From: an uncultured Bacteroidales bacterium
GTDB lineage: Bacteria > Bacteroidota > Bacteroidia > Bacteroidales > Paludibacteraceae
DNA: 64,000 nt
Assembly: GCA_903901975.1 (NCBI GenBank)
Contig: CAIUTB010000147.1
Location: 19,471-83,470 of the forward strand
Reading direction: 5' to 3'
The notes under the pieces are model-generated. The model saw nothing but the letters and a program-made list of their open reading frames with translations. It had not been told where the DNA came from and made no database searches. Made by a program: the position numbers and the translations under genes. Shown here piece by piece: positions 41,952-51,454 of the stretch; within the stretch, counting starts at the first letter, position 1; each line of letters opens with the position of its first letter.

Positions 41952-44603
41952 ATGGAAATGAAATCATATCAGCAGGGCGTAATAAACGATTTATCAGATT
42001 TTATTGCAGAACTGGAAAAGACAGAACAATTAAATGCTGCTTTCTCACGGTTTTGGGAAAGTAAAGGAATTGTTTTGCAAACATTGGAAGATAAACATTT
42101 AAAACCGTACGATAATTCGATTAAAGGTATACCGCGTGTTACAGTGAAAGTTCCTACTGCCGGAGGTAAAACGTTTATAGCATGTAATGCACTGAAGCCC
42201 ATTTTCGACAGTTTTCCTCCCGAAAATTTGAAAGTTGTTGTCTGGTTTGTACCTTCCGATACAATTCTGAAACAAACTTATAATAGACTTAACGACCCGA
42301 GTGATCCATATCGTCAGAAGATTGACAGTCATTTTGGAAGTGCAGTAAAAGTGTATAATAAAGAAAATTTGTTGTTTGGACAAGGATTTAATCCTGTGGA
42401 AGTGAAAGAACAACTCAGCATTTTGGTATTAAGTATTCAGTCATTTGTTGAAACCGTTCGACAAGGTGCACCACGTGCCTATCGCCAAAATGAAAACCTT
42501 GCGGAATTTCCCAAAACATTTCAATATCCACATAAATTGCTACCCGATATTGACGAAACAGCATTGATTCAAGTTATCTCACAATTAAATCCGGTAATAA
42601 TAATTGACGAAAGTCATAATTTTGAAGCTGATTTACGAATTGACTTGCTCAACAACATCAATCCGAGCTTTATTTTTGATTTAACTGCTACACCTCGTGA
42701 TAAAGGAAATATCATAAGTTTTGTAGATGCTATGAAGTTGAAAAAGGACAACATGGTTAAATTACCCATTATTGTTTACAACCAACCAGATACGAATGAA
42801 GTGATTACCAGTGCTATTCAACTTCAGAAAACACTTGAAGCGAGAGCAAAAATAGAAGAAGCAGAAGGTGGGAAATATATTCGTCCTATCGTGTTGTTTC
42901 AGGCACAACCTAAAAGTAATGATGACAATGTAACATTTGAAAAAATCAAAACCCAATTAGTTGAAATAGGTATTCCCGAACATCAAATAAAAATAAAAAC
43001 AGCACAAAAAGATGAAATTAAGAATATCAACTTAATGAGTCGTGATTGTGAAATTCGTTTTATCATTACAGTAAATGCACTGAAAGAAGGTTGGGACTGT
43101 CCTTTTGCATATATTTTGGCATCTTTGGCAAATAAAACCTCCTCTATTGATGTTGAACAAATTTTGGGTAGAATACTTCGTTTGCCATATGTCACAAAAC
43201 ACAAACAAGATTTATTAAATCTATCATACGTTTTTACTTCGTCTGCTAACTTTTTAGCTACTCTTGAACGTATTAAAGCCAGTTTGAACAATGAGGGCTT
43301 TAGTTCAAAGGATTTTAGATCAAAAAATAACTATGTAGAAGTTGAATCTACACCTATCTCACAACCATTAGGTAATCCAGATTTATTTAGTAACCCTGAA
43401 AATGGAACAGGATTAAATAACGAGCTCACAATAAATTCAGAAATTGAAATTAATGTTGAAACTATTAAGGAGTTAACTGAGCTGGAAAAATCACAAAATC
43501 AAACAGATGAATTGATTGATTTTGCAATTAATACAAACGAAACATATACGCAAACAATTGAAGAACTTGAAAAAGAAGAAAATTTAATACCATCTGAATT
43601 AATGGACAAAATAAAATCATATCCAATTGTAGAGTCGTTAAAAAACGAGGTAAAAGGAATAAAACTTCCATCCTTTCATAAAAAAGTCATTCAAACTTCA
43701 GTTTTTGAAACTGGTGGCACATATATTCCGTTGACAAAGAAATTATTGCTCGATGGTTTCAATTTGAGTATAGAAGACCATAAAATAGAGTTTACGAGAA
43801 CATCTTCGTTGATGTATGAAATTGATTTGGTTGAAGGACGTAAGGATGAATATGTACCTGAATATAGGAAAGTTGCCGATGGAGTAAAAGATGTTTTTGT
43901 TGAATATATAAGTACATTGTCACCCGAAGGAAAAATAAATCAATTAGCAAATCGTTTGGCTCAACAGGTTAGGAGTAACGATGAAATAGTGGAACCTCAG
44001 ATTATTGAATATATCAAAAAAACAATCGAAGGACTAAATAGTGAAAAAATAGCAGAAATATCAGGAGATATATATTTCTTCTCAAATCTTGTTAAATCAA
44101 AAATCCAGTCATTAACCGATAAATATGCAGAAAAACAATTTGAAACTTTACTTGCCAAAGGTACTGTTATTTGTAAGGAAACCTATGAGTTTCAAAAGAA
44201 AATCAGCCCAAACAAAACAGTGCAGGGGATTACTAAAAACTTGTATGTAGAAGAAGGCGAAATGAATGATTTCGAGAAAAAAGTAATTAATGAAGTGGCT
44301 AATTTGGATAGCGTGGTTTTTTGGCATCGTAATTTGGAAAGAGGAAAAGGATTTCAATTAAATGGATTTATAAATCATTATCCAGATTTCATTGTGAAAA
44401 TGAAAAATGGTATGATAATCTTAATTGAAACAAAAGGAGACCACTTAGATGGTTCGGATAGTTCACAAAAAATACGTCTTGGTAAAGAATGGGCTAATAA
44501 AGCAGGTGAAAACTATCGCTATTTTATGGTTTTTAATACTGCCAAATTAGATGGTGCAAAATCAATAGGTGAATTATTAGATATATTGAAAGTAATGAAA
44601 TAA
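41952..44603 (+). CDS. Type III restriction endonuclease / helicase (Res)
   Basis: VKVPTAGGKTFIACNAL (Walker A), IIDESHNFEADLR, LTATPRDKG, KEGWDCPFAYILASL. Confidence 0.93.
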   Translation: MEMKSYQQGVINDLSDFIAELEKTEQLNAAFSRFWESKGIVLQTLEDKHLKPYDNSIKGIPRVTVKVPTAGGKTFIACNALKPIFDSFPPENLKVVVWFVPSDTILKQTYNRLNDPSDPYRQKIDSHFGSAVKVYNKENLLFGQGFNPVEVKEQLSILVLSIQSFVETVRQGAPRAYRQNENLAEFPKTFQYPHKLLPDIDETALIQVISQLNPVIIIDESHNFEADLRIDLLNNINPSFIFDLTATPRDKGNIISFVDAMKLKKDNMVKLPIIVYNQPDTNEVITSAIQLQKTLEARAKIEEAEGGKYIRPIVLFQAQPKSNDDNVTFEKIKTQLVEIGIPEHQIKIKTAQKDEIKNINLMSRDCEIRFIITVNALKEGWDCPFAYILASLANKTSSIDVEQILGRILRLPYVTKHKQDLLNLSYVFTSSANFLATLERIKASLNNEGFSSKDFRSKNNYVEVESTPISQPLGNPDLFSNPENGTGLNNELTINSEIEINVETIKELTELEKSQNQTDELIDFAINTNETYTQTIEELEKEENLIPSELMDKIKSYPIVESLKNEVKGIKLPSFHKKVIQTSVFETGGTYIPLTKKLLLDGFNLSIEDHKIEFTRTSSLMYEIDLVEGRKDEYVPEYRKVADGVKDVFVEYISTLSPEGKINQLANRLAQQVRSNDEIVEPQIIEYIKKTIEGLNSEKIAEISGDIYFFSNLVKSKIQSLTDKYAEKQFETLLAKGTVICKETYEFQKKISPNKTVQGITKNLYVEEGEMNDFEKKVINEVANLDSVVFWHRNLERGKGFQLNGFINHYPDFIVKMKNGMIILIETKGDHLDGSDSSQKIRLGKEWANKAGENYRYFMVFNTAKLDGAKSIGELLDILKVMK

Positions 44604-44616
44604 GGATTTAAAAATA

Positions 44617-44648
44617 TTTGTTTGTATTCTTAATTTAATGTAGATTTG
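44617..44648 (+). promoter_or_regulatory. Putative promoter (TTTG-N20-TAGATTTG)
   Basis: Bacteroidetes -33/-7 consensus match upstream of the 372-aa ORF. Confidence 0.55.
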
Positions 44649-44689
44649 TTGCGGTATTTAAAAACAATGAGACTACAATCTAACCTACT

Positions 44690-45808
44690 ATGGATCAATC
44701 TTTATTCCCCGAATACAAACCGGTTGGTTTTACAAAGCCCTCAATGGTTTTGTATGTGGAAGACAGCTACAACCCTGAACTAAACGAATTCATTAATTCC
44801 AACTTCAAGCAAATTGTTGATACTTTTAATTCAAAAGATATTGACTTTTGTTACTTACCTTATTTGTTGCGTAACGAGAACTATCAGGCGGTTGTAAACT
44901 ATAATCGTCCTTACCTGCAACATGATTTATACAATGATTCTGTAGCAGAAGTTTATAGCAAAGTAAAACAACTTCTTGTTCAACCTTTTCAAGGGTCAGG
45001 GTTGGTATGGATAGAATCTGATAACAGTTCTTCAACACCTGCCATTGGCTTTCAACTCATTGAAGATAAATCATTGTTTGACCAGTTTAATTTGGCTGCT
45101 ACGGCTATTTATGAACTAAATGATGAAAAGGAGTTACGGGAATCAGATAACCAACCTTCATATAAACGCACACTCAGAGAGCCAAAGGCGAATTATAAAT
45201 TTGAAGATGAATTAGTTGAAGAAGAATCTAAACCATACGATAACGGTATCCGTTTTCATATTGTACGGGAAAATGATGCCGATGCTGAATTTGACGAACA
45301 AGCGTATAAATTAGCAGATGAAATTAGAGAAAAGATAAGACAATTAAAAGAATCCGGTTCATTAACTCTGATTGGTGATATCTTGGATGAAATACAAGGA
45401 GCAGCCAAAAAGCTCAGCACGGTTTTTATTACCAACGATTACCGTATTTTCTTGAAAGATTACGACATGAAAGAAGTCGTAATGTCGCCTTTACCGAAAA
45501 GTGTTTTTATCCTTTTCCTGCGTCACCCCGAAGGGATTTTATTCAAGCAACTTTCAAATTATCACGACGAATTACTTTCCATTTACCGGAATATTACCGT
45601 ACATGAAAACATAGATAGGGTTATGGAAAGTATTCGTGCCTTGACTGACCCATTGAACGACTCCATAAACGAAAAATGCTCCCGCATTCGGGCTGCATTC
45701 CTTGAAGTGATTGCTGAGAATTTAGCTCAACACTATTACGTTACCGGAAAGCGAGGCGAACCAAAAAAGATTATCTTAGATAGAAACTTCGTTGAATTTC
45801 AAAAATAA
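44690..45808 (+). CDS. Hypothetical protein in accessory operon
   Basis: 372-aa ORF; no family recognised; conserved-looking motif PLPKSVFILFLRHPEGILFKQL. Confidence 0.75.
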   Translation: MDQSLFPEYKPVGFTKPSMVLYVEDSYNPELNEFINSNFKQIVDTFNSKDIDFCYLPYLLRNENYQAVVNYNRPYLQHDLYNDSVAEVYSKVKQLLVQPFQGSGLVWIESDNSSSTPAIGFQLIEDKSLFDQFNLAATAIYELNDEKELRESDNQPSYKRTLREPKANYKFEDELVEEESKPYDNGIRFHIVRENDADAEFDEQAYKLADEIREKIRQLKESGSLTLIGDILDEIQGAAKKLSTVFITNDYRIFLKDYDMKEVVMSPLPKSVFILFLRHPEGILFKQLSNYHDELLSIYRNITVHENIDRVMESIRALTDPLNDSINEKCSRIRAAFLEVIAENLAQHYYVTGKRGEPKKIILDRNFVEFQK

Positions 45809-45905
45809 CTTTTCAAACTGAAATCTCTGCAACCCTTGTAAAAGTCCTAACCGCTTTTAAATACCACCTATTTTTGTGTCATTATTCATTTAAACCCACA
45901 AAAAT

Positions 45906-46547
45906 ATGGAAACTAAGCACTTAAAAATTGTTTTTATCATTGACGAAAGCGGCTCTATGCAAGGCAGCAACTCCGATGTAATTGGAGGATTCAATAGTTT
46001 TATCGAGAAACAGAAAACGGAGAACAAGGGAAAAATTACCGTTTCACTCTACAAGTTCAACAATTTGGTAACTCAGGTTATTAGCAATAAATCGGCAGCA
46101 AAAGTACGAAATCTCACTAATGAAGATTATACGCCAAGTGGCTTCACTGCTTTGTACGATGCCATTGGTCAGGCAATTCACGAAACGGACAAACAACTTT
46201 CCGCCAAGCTCGAAAAACAAAGGCCTGATAAAGTGATAGTAGTTATTATTACCGATGGTCAGGAAAACGCTTCAAAAGAATTTTCGGCTACAGCCATAAA
46301 ATCTTCTATCTCTACCCATGAAGAATTGTTACATTGGAGTTTTATTTTTCTGGGAAGTGGGTTGGATAACTTTCAGGATGCCGAAGCAATGGGCATTAAA
46401 AACAGAGCCAATGCTCCAGCTTGGAAATTGAAAAAGAATATCGATCATGTTGCGGAAAGTAGCATCATGTTTTGTATGTCACCCGAAACGGATGAAAAAG
46501 AAATAATTGAGAATTTAGTATCAGATTTGAACGACGATAAAAAATAA
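45906..46547 (+). CDS. von Willebrand factor A domain protein
   Basis: MIDAS motif FIIDESGSMQGSNSDVI; VVIITDGQENASKEF. Confidence 0.9.
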   Translation: METKHLKIVFIIDESGSMQGSNSDVIGGFNSFIEKQKTENKGKITVSLYKFNNLVTQVISNKSAAKVRNLTNEDYTPSGFTALYDAIGQAIHETDKQLSAKLEKQRPDKVIVVIITDGQENASKEFSATAIKSSISTHEELLHWSFIFLGSGLDNFQDAEAMGIKNRANAPAWKLKKNIDHVAESSIMFCMSPETDEKEIIENLVSDLNDDKK

Positions 46548-46552
46548 CAATT

Positions 46553-46867
46553 ATGGCAACAATAACGATAAGTCACGAAGAGTTGTTCAAATTATTGAAC
46601 ATGATGAAACCTTTTGTAAAGAAATACACCAAGAAAAAGGCAATGGGAATAATGCTTGAAGTTTCAATTGAAAAGGGAGCAATATCTATGTCAATTCCAA
46701 ATTGTAATATGAATTCCAAATGTGAGACCAAAGGATCAGGAAAATTTAGTATGCAATTTCAGTACTTTTATGAGGTAATTAAAGTCGCAAATGACAAAAT
46801 GGTTACTATTAGTACTGCTGAGAATAAAATCACAGTTGGTCAAACAAGTTTCAGAGTTCTAACCTAA
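46553..46867 (+). CDS. Small protein, possibly a single sliding-clamp-like domain
   Basis: 104 aa; pattern ISHEELFKLL...MGIMLEVSIEKGAISMSIPN...GKFSMQFQYFYEVIKVANDKMVTISTAENKITVGQTSFRV resembles one DnaN/PCNA domain. Confidence 0.6.
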   Translation: MATITISHEELFKLLNMMKPFVKKYTKKKAMGIMLEVSIEKGAISMSIPNCNMNSKCETKGSGKFSMQFQYFYEVIKVANDKMVTISTAENKITVGQTSFRVLT

Positions 46868-46879
46868 ATCAATACAATC

Positions 46880-47836
46880 ATGTCAAGAAACACAAATATC
46901 AGCGAAATCTTATTTCCGGTAGAATGTAAGCCGGTATATTTAGAAAATCAACGGAATCCTATTCACGGTTTCAAAGCTATTACTGCTGCAATCCCGGAGA
47001 AAGGAGAAGTTACATTTTCAGTGGTTTCAAATAACTACGAATTAATTTCCAATGCTGAAGCATTGGAAATGGGTAAAACTATTCATAAAAAACTATTTCC
47101 AGATGCAACTTCCAATAGTTTTGAAATTTTTAATATAATTTCACCTGATACCAAATCATTTTGTCAGATTGATATAATAGATAAAAACTATGCTTTAAAT
47201 ATCTGGGAGAAAGAAGTATATTTGCCTTTTATTCGTATTCAAAACAGCTATAACCGAACCCGAATGTTGAAATTTGATATTGGTTTTTGCAGGAAGTTAT
47301 GTGATAATGGAGTTATTTTTGAGCAAGGTACTGTTTCAGTCAATTTCAGACATACCAAAACCAGTTTCAAAGGAATGGATATAAATAAAATAGATGTAAG
47401 TCATTTAAAAAATCTGGAAGAAGACTTTATTAAAAAAGCGAATAAAAGCACAAAAATAAAAATACCAGGCAAATACTTCATTCCGCTTGCAGCTAAGGTG
47501 CTAAATCGTAATTTCAATCTTAAAGAAAAAAACGAACAAAAACGTCAAATAATTCTTGAAAAACTAAATGAATTTATCTTACAAATTGAATTGTATTCCG
47601 ACCGCTATATAAATACTGAGAATATGGGTGAAACGGCTTATGCTTTCTTTAATGTTATAACCGATTATGCAAGTAATAATGATAAACTACAGGCAAATGC
47701 AATTAATGGTTTACAGTCAAGTTGCGGTATTTGGTTGAATTTGATTGAATCAAAAGTATCTGAACCTAAATTTAGTTGGGAAATTGAAGTTAAAGATTAT
47801 CAATACTTGAATGACAGTAAAGAATTCAAACTATAA
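46880..47836 (+). CDS. DUF932-like (phage/plasmid-like) protein
   Basis: SVVSNNYELISNAEALEMG; FDIGFCRKLCDNGVIF; DUF932-type layout. Confidence 0.65.
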   Translation: MSRNTNISEILFPVECKPVYLENQRNPIHGFKAITAAIPEKGEVTFSVVSNNYELISNAEALEMGKTIHKKLFPDATSNSFEIFNIISPDTKSFCQIDIIDKNYALNIWEKEVYLPFIRIQNSYNRTRMLKFDIGFCRKLCDNGVIFEQGTVSVNFRHTKTSFKGMDINKIDVSHLKNLEEDFIKKANKSTKIKIPGKYFIPLAAKVLNRNFNLKEKNEQKRQIILEKLNEFILQIELYSDRYINTENMGETAYAFFNVITDYASNNDKLQANAINGLQSSCGIWLNLIESKVSEPKFSWEIEVKDYQYLNDSKEFKL

Positions 47837-47920
47837 AATGGAAAAAGCCCTTGAATGGTTAGAAATTACCCCTACCTTGTGAGTATCATTCAAACCAACT
47901 AATAGCTTAATTGTAAAACT

Positions 47921-47974
47921 CGATTAAATATCCAAACAGCAGACCAATTCCGCTGAGGTTGAATATCTAATCAA
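47921..47974 (-). ncRNA. Candidate short hairpin RNA (minus strand)
   Basis: gattaaatatccaaac/gttgaatatctaatc arms with inner agcaga/tccgct stem; minus-strand TACTTTTG box at 47983..47990. Confidence 0.35.
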
Positions 47975-48019
47975 GTAAGACACAAAAGTACATAAAGTTT
48001 TGAAAAACAAAATACCCAA

Positions 48020-48235
48020 ATGGACAAAGAACTAAAACCGAAATGGATAACAGACGAACAATGGGAAGCGAATCCCAATATTTATCATTGGGAACAATCA
48101 CTGGAAGCGATGCGGTCGCTAAAACAATTACAGAATCAACCTATACCAACCAGAGAACAAGTAATTCAGCAACAGCGACAAGCTCTGATAAACGCTGGTC
48201 TAAGCACGAAGGACTTCGACAGCTTGCACAAATAG
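48020..48235 (+). CDS. Small hypothetical protein overlapping the kinase ORF
   Basis: 71-aa ORF MDKELKPKWITDEQWEANPNIYHWEQ...STKDFDSLHK, natural composition. Confidence 0.5.
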   Translation: MDKELKPKWITDEQWEANPNIYHWEQSLEAMRSLKQLQNQPIPTREQVIQQQRQALINAGLSTKDFDSLHK

Positions 48236-48753
48236 CTTTTGAGAATGGTGCATGGATTGAAAGTATTACAGACCTGACAGAAGGCGATAGTATAAATAAT
48301 GGAACTGAAAACACCGTTTATCTATCCAAAGATGGAAGAAACGTAATCAAAGTAAACAATTTTTTCTTCTTAAACAAATATGATTTTGAATTCACTCACA
48401 CCAGAGATTTAAGATACTTCTTCAAAAGAATTTTAGTTCACAATCTTTTATTCCCTGATGTCTCCTATAAAATAATTGGCTTTACCAAAGACTTTTACGA
48501 TCAGACTTGTGCAGTATTACAGCAGTCATACATTCCAAACTATGAATATGCAATCAGGGAAAAAATTGATTCCGAATTAGAAAAAATGGGATTTATTAAA
48601 ACCGTTTTAGGGGAAGGAATAAACAAAGGATTAAACGGATTTACTAATGGAATTTATGAACTTACCGATGCAAGACCTCAAAATGTATTACAGGATGAGA
48701 ATGGGAAACTGCATTTTATTGATTTGGATATAAGTAGAATTTTAATTTTATGA
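48043..48753 (+). CDS. Polyvalent-protein-type kinase domain protein (N-terminal boundary uncertain)
   Basis: GTENTVYLSKDGRNVIKVNN (ATP-binding Lys strand) and DARPQNVLQDENGKLHFIDLD (catalytic/metal loop). Confidence 0.65.
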   Translation: MDNRRTMGSESQYLSLGTITGSDAVAKTITESTYTNQRTSNSATATSSDKRWSKHEGLRQLAQIAFENGAWIESITDLTEGDSINNGTENTVYLSKDGRNVIKVNNFFFLNKYDFEFTHTRDLRYFFKRILVHNLLFPDVSYKIIGFTKDFYDQTCAVLQQSYIPNYEYAIREKIDSELEKMGFIKTVLGEGINKGLNGFTNGIYELTDARPQNVLQDENGKLHFIDLDISRILIL

Positions 48754-49370
48754 GAAAAAAATCATTCATTGCTTTTGAGGGTATAGATGGAAGCGGTAAA
48801 AGTACTCAGGTTAAACTCTTGGTGAACAAATTAAAAGAGGAAGGACACAAAGTGTATTGTACTTCCGAACCAACTGACCGTCCAATAGCTGCAATGATTC
48901 GTGATATCTTTCAGCACAAAATGGAAGCCGACCACCGTACTATTGCAGGTTTATTTATTGCCGACCGTTTAGATCATTTGCTAAATAAATCAACAGGAAT
49001 TTTAAAGAAATTAGACGAAGGTTACACCGTAATAATTGATAGATACTATTTTTCCTCTTATGCGTATCAAGGTGTTCACATGTCATTAGATTGGGTTATA
49101 GAAGCCAATAAACAAAGTGCAGATTTACTTCGTCCTGACCTCAATATATTTATTGATATTGAACCTGACATTGCTATACAAAGAATCAATAAAGGGCGTG
49201 AAATAATTGAGCTTTATGAAACAAAAGAAAATCTCACCAATGTTCGAAACAAATTTTTTGAAGCGTTTGAAAAACAAAAAGAGCTAGAAAAAATATTTAT
49301 TACTGATGGCAACCGAAGTCATGATAATATAGCTTGTGATATTTGGAGAAAAGTTTCAGAAATACTTTAA
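48750..49370 (+). CDS. tmk: Thymidylate kinase
   Basis: FIAFEGIDGSGKSTQVKLL (P-loop), IADRLDH, VIIDRYYFSSYAYQG. Confidence 0.9.
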   Translation: MRKKSFIAFEGIDGSGKSTQVKLLVNKLKEEGHKVYCTSEPTDRPIAAMIRDIFQHKMEADHRTIAGLFIADRLDHLLNKSTGILKKLDEGYTVIIDRYYFSSYAYQGVHMSLDWVIEANKQSADLLRPDLNIFIDIEPDIAIQRINKGREIIELYETKENLTNVRNKFFEAFEKQKELEKIFITDGNRSHDNIACDIWRKVSEIL

Positions 49371-49410
49371 AATAAAATATTTTGATTTAATCTGAAGAGT
49401 TTCTATCATA

Positions 49411-49482
49411 AAAAAATAGCGGCCTGGAACTACCCAGACCTCAAATTGTGTTTAACCCACCAACGGCAAACCGTAGGAAAGT
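49411..49482 (-). ncRNA. Candidate small RNA (~70 nt) with its own promoter and terminator
   Basis: Minus strand: TTTTG-N19-TATCTTTG promoter (49487..49518), hairpin CCtACGG-TTTG-CCGTtGG, terminator GGTCTGG-GTAGTT-CCAGGCC GCTATTTTTTT. Confidence 0.5.
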
Positions 49483-49574
49483 GATACAAAGATATGTTTT
49501 ATTTTCAGATACTCAAAACAGCTCAAAAAACAGAGTACTTTTCCACATAATGTTCCCTAATTTGTCCTCTAAGT

Positions 49575-49617
49575 TAAAAACGCCAAACTATCTATTTTAT
49601 AATCAGGCGTTTTAATA
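49575..49617 (-). terminator. Terminator-like hairpin downstream of tRNA-Gln
   Basis: minus strand aaaacgcct...ggcgtttttaac, long loop. Confidence 0.4.
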
Positions 49618-49626
49618 TTAATAACG

Positions 49627-49697
49627 TTGTCTTACTAAGATTCGAACTTAGACAGGCAGATCCAGAAACTGCAGTGCTACCATTACACCATAAGACA
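49627..49697 (-). tRNA. tRNA-Gln (anticodon CTG)
   Basis: Minus strand TGTCTTA...GCAGT-TTCTGGA-TCTGC...CTAAG-TTCGAAT-CTTAG-TAAGACA cloverleaf. Confidence 0.85.
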
Positions 49698-49796
49698 ATA
49701 TATTATTAGGAATTGGATTGCAAAAGTACAATAACTTTTCAAACTGACAAAGTGATTTTGAATAAATTAAGAAGCCAATTATTGTCTGTATTTAAA

Positions 49797-49832
49797 AAAA
49801 CAGGCTTTCCAATTTGGAAAGCCTGTTCAGAT
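49797..49832 (-). terminator. Terminator of pckA
   Basis: aacaggctttcc-aattt-ggaaagcctgtt. Confidence 0.75.
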
Positions 49833-49858
49833 TATCTGACTAAAATCGTTTATTTATC

Positions 49859-51454
49859 TTACAATTGAGGTCCCGAAGGAATCAATGCTTTGGCTGCATC
49901 ATTGTCACAGTATTGTTCGAAATTCTTGATATATTTAGCAGCAAGTGATTTTGCTTTCGCTTCCCATTCGGTAACATCGGCATAGGTATCACGTGGATCA
50001 AGAATGCCAGCCTCAACATTGTTCAATGCTTTCGGAGCAACCAAATTCAAAACAGGAACTTTGATAGTTTCTGCTTTTTCGATTGAACCATCGATAATTG
50101 CATCGATAATTGCACGTGTATTTTTCAACGAAATACGTTTTCCTGTTCCGTTCCATCCGGTGTTTACCAGGTAAACTTTTGCACCGTGTTCTTTTGCTTT
50201 ACCAATCAAGGTTTTAGCATACATAGTTGGGTGCAACGTAAGGAATGCCTCACCAAAGGCCGGAGAGAAAGAAGGAACCGGCTCAGTGATACCACGTTCA
50301 GTTCCGGCTAATTTTGAAGTAAAGCCTGACAGGAAGTGATATTGAGCTGATTGCTCGTCCAAAATTGATACCGGAGGCAATACACCAAATGCATCAGCCG
50401 ACAGGTAAATAATTTTTGATGCATGTCCTGCACGTGAAGGAGATACGATTTTGTTGATATGATAAATTGGGTAAGAAACACGTGTGTTCTCTGTTTTAGA
50501 TGCAGCTGTAGAGTAATCAGGCGTACCATCAGCATTTACAGTTACATTTTCCAATAAAGCATCACGACGAATAGCTCTCCATATATCTGGTTCTTTGTCT
50601 TTCTCCAAATCAATTACTTTAGCATAGCAACCACCTTCGTAGTTAAATACGCCATTATCATCCCAACCGTGCTCATCGTCACCAATCAGGTAACGTTTTG
50701 GGTCAGCTGAAAGTGTAGTTTTACCTGTTCCAGACAAGCCAAAGAAAATAGCAACATCACCATCAGCACCTACATTGGCAGAACAATGCATAGATGCAAT
50801 TCCGCGTAATGGAAGGTAATAGTTTTGCAATGCAAAAATACCTTTTTTCATTTCACCACCGTACCAGGTACCACCGATAACCTGCATTTTGGTAGTCAGG
50901 TTAAACAAGGTAAACACTTCAGAGTTCAAACCTTGTTCTTTCCAGTTCGGGTTAGATGTTTTTGAACCATTCAAGGTTACGAAATCAGGCTCACCGTAGT
51001 TTGCCAGTTCGTAATGCGAAGGCCGGATAAACATGTTAGTCACAAAGTGAGCTTGCCATGCTACTTCCATGATAAATCGTACTTTCATACGGGTATCTTC
51101 ATTTGTACCACAAAAAGTATCTACTACATACAATTTTTTTGCAGAAGAAAGTTGTTTGGTAACCAGGTCTTTACAGTGGTCAAAAACCTCCGGAGTTGTT
51201 GGGCGGTTAATTGTTCCATCCCACCAAAGATGCTCATCCGTCACTGCATCTTTTACGAAAAATTTATCTTTAGGTGAACGACCGGTGAATTTACCAGTGT
51301 CAACCGACACAGCGCCTGATGTAGTTACTACTCCTTTTTCAAAACCTTCGTTTGCAGGGTCAATTTCTGCCTGAAACAATTCTTCGTAAGTTGGATTGTG
51401 AACAATTTCGAAATTGCCCGAAATGCCATACTTTGATAAATCTAAATTTGCCAT
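49859..51454 (-). CDS. pckA: Phosphoenolpyruvate carboxykinase (ATP)
   Basis: [62 protein letters not shown]. Confidence 0.97.
   Translation of the reverse strand: MANLDLSKYGISGNFEIVHNPTYEELFQAEIDPANEGFEKGVVTTSGAVSVDTGKFTGRSPKDKFFVKDAVTDEHLWWDGTINRPTTPEVFDHCKDLVTKQLSSAKKLYVVDTFCGTNEDTRMKVRFIMEVAWQAHFVTNMFIRPSHYELANYGEPDFVTLNGSKTSNPNWKEQGLNSEVFTLFNLTTKMQVIGGTWYGGEMKKGIFALQNYYLPLRGIASMHCSANVGADGDVAIFFGLSGTGKTTLSADPKRYLIGDDEHGWDDNGVFNYEGGCYAKVIDLEKDKEPDIWRAIRRDALLENVTVNADGTPDYSTAASKTENTRVSYPIYHINKIVSPSRAGHASKIIYLSADAFGVLPPVSILDEQSAQYHFLSGFTSKLAGTERGITEPVPSFSPAFGEAFLTLHPTMYAKTLIGKAKEHGAKVYLVNTGWNGTGKRISLKNTRAIIDAIIDGSIEKAETIKVPVLNLVAPKALNNVEAGILDPRDTYADVTEWEAKAKSLAAKYIKNFEQYCDNDAAKALIPSGPQL

Noticed and set aside
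49627-49655. tRNA-Gln 3' end as attachment site with a second copy near 36.8 kb
   Set aside because: No direct repeat of ttgtcttactaagattcgaac was seen around 36750-37150; boundary only suggestive
36785-49700. Intact prophage or ICE
   Set aside because: No capsid, terminase, relaxase, conjugation genes or full-length integrase; only fragments and phage/plasmid-type accessory genes
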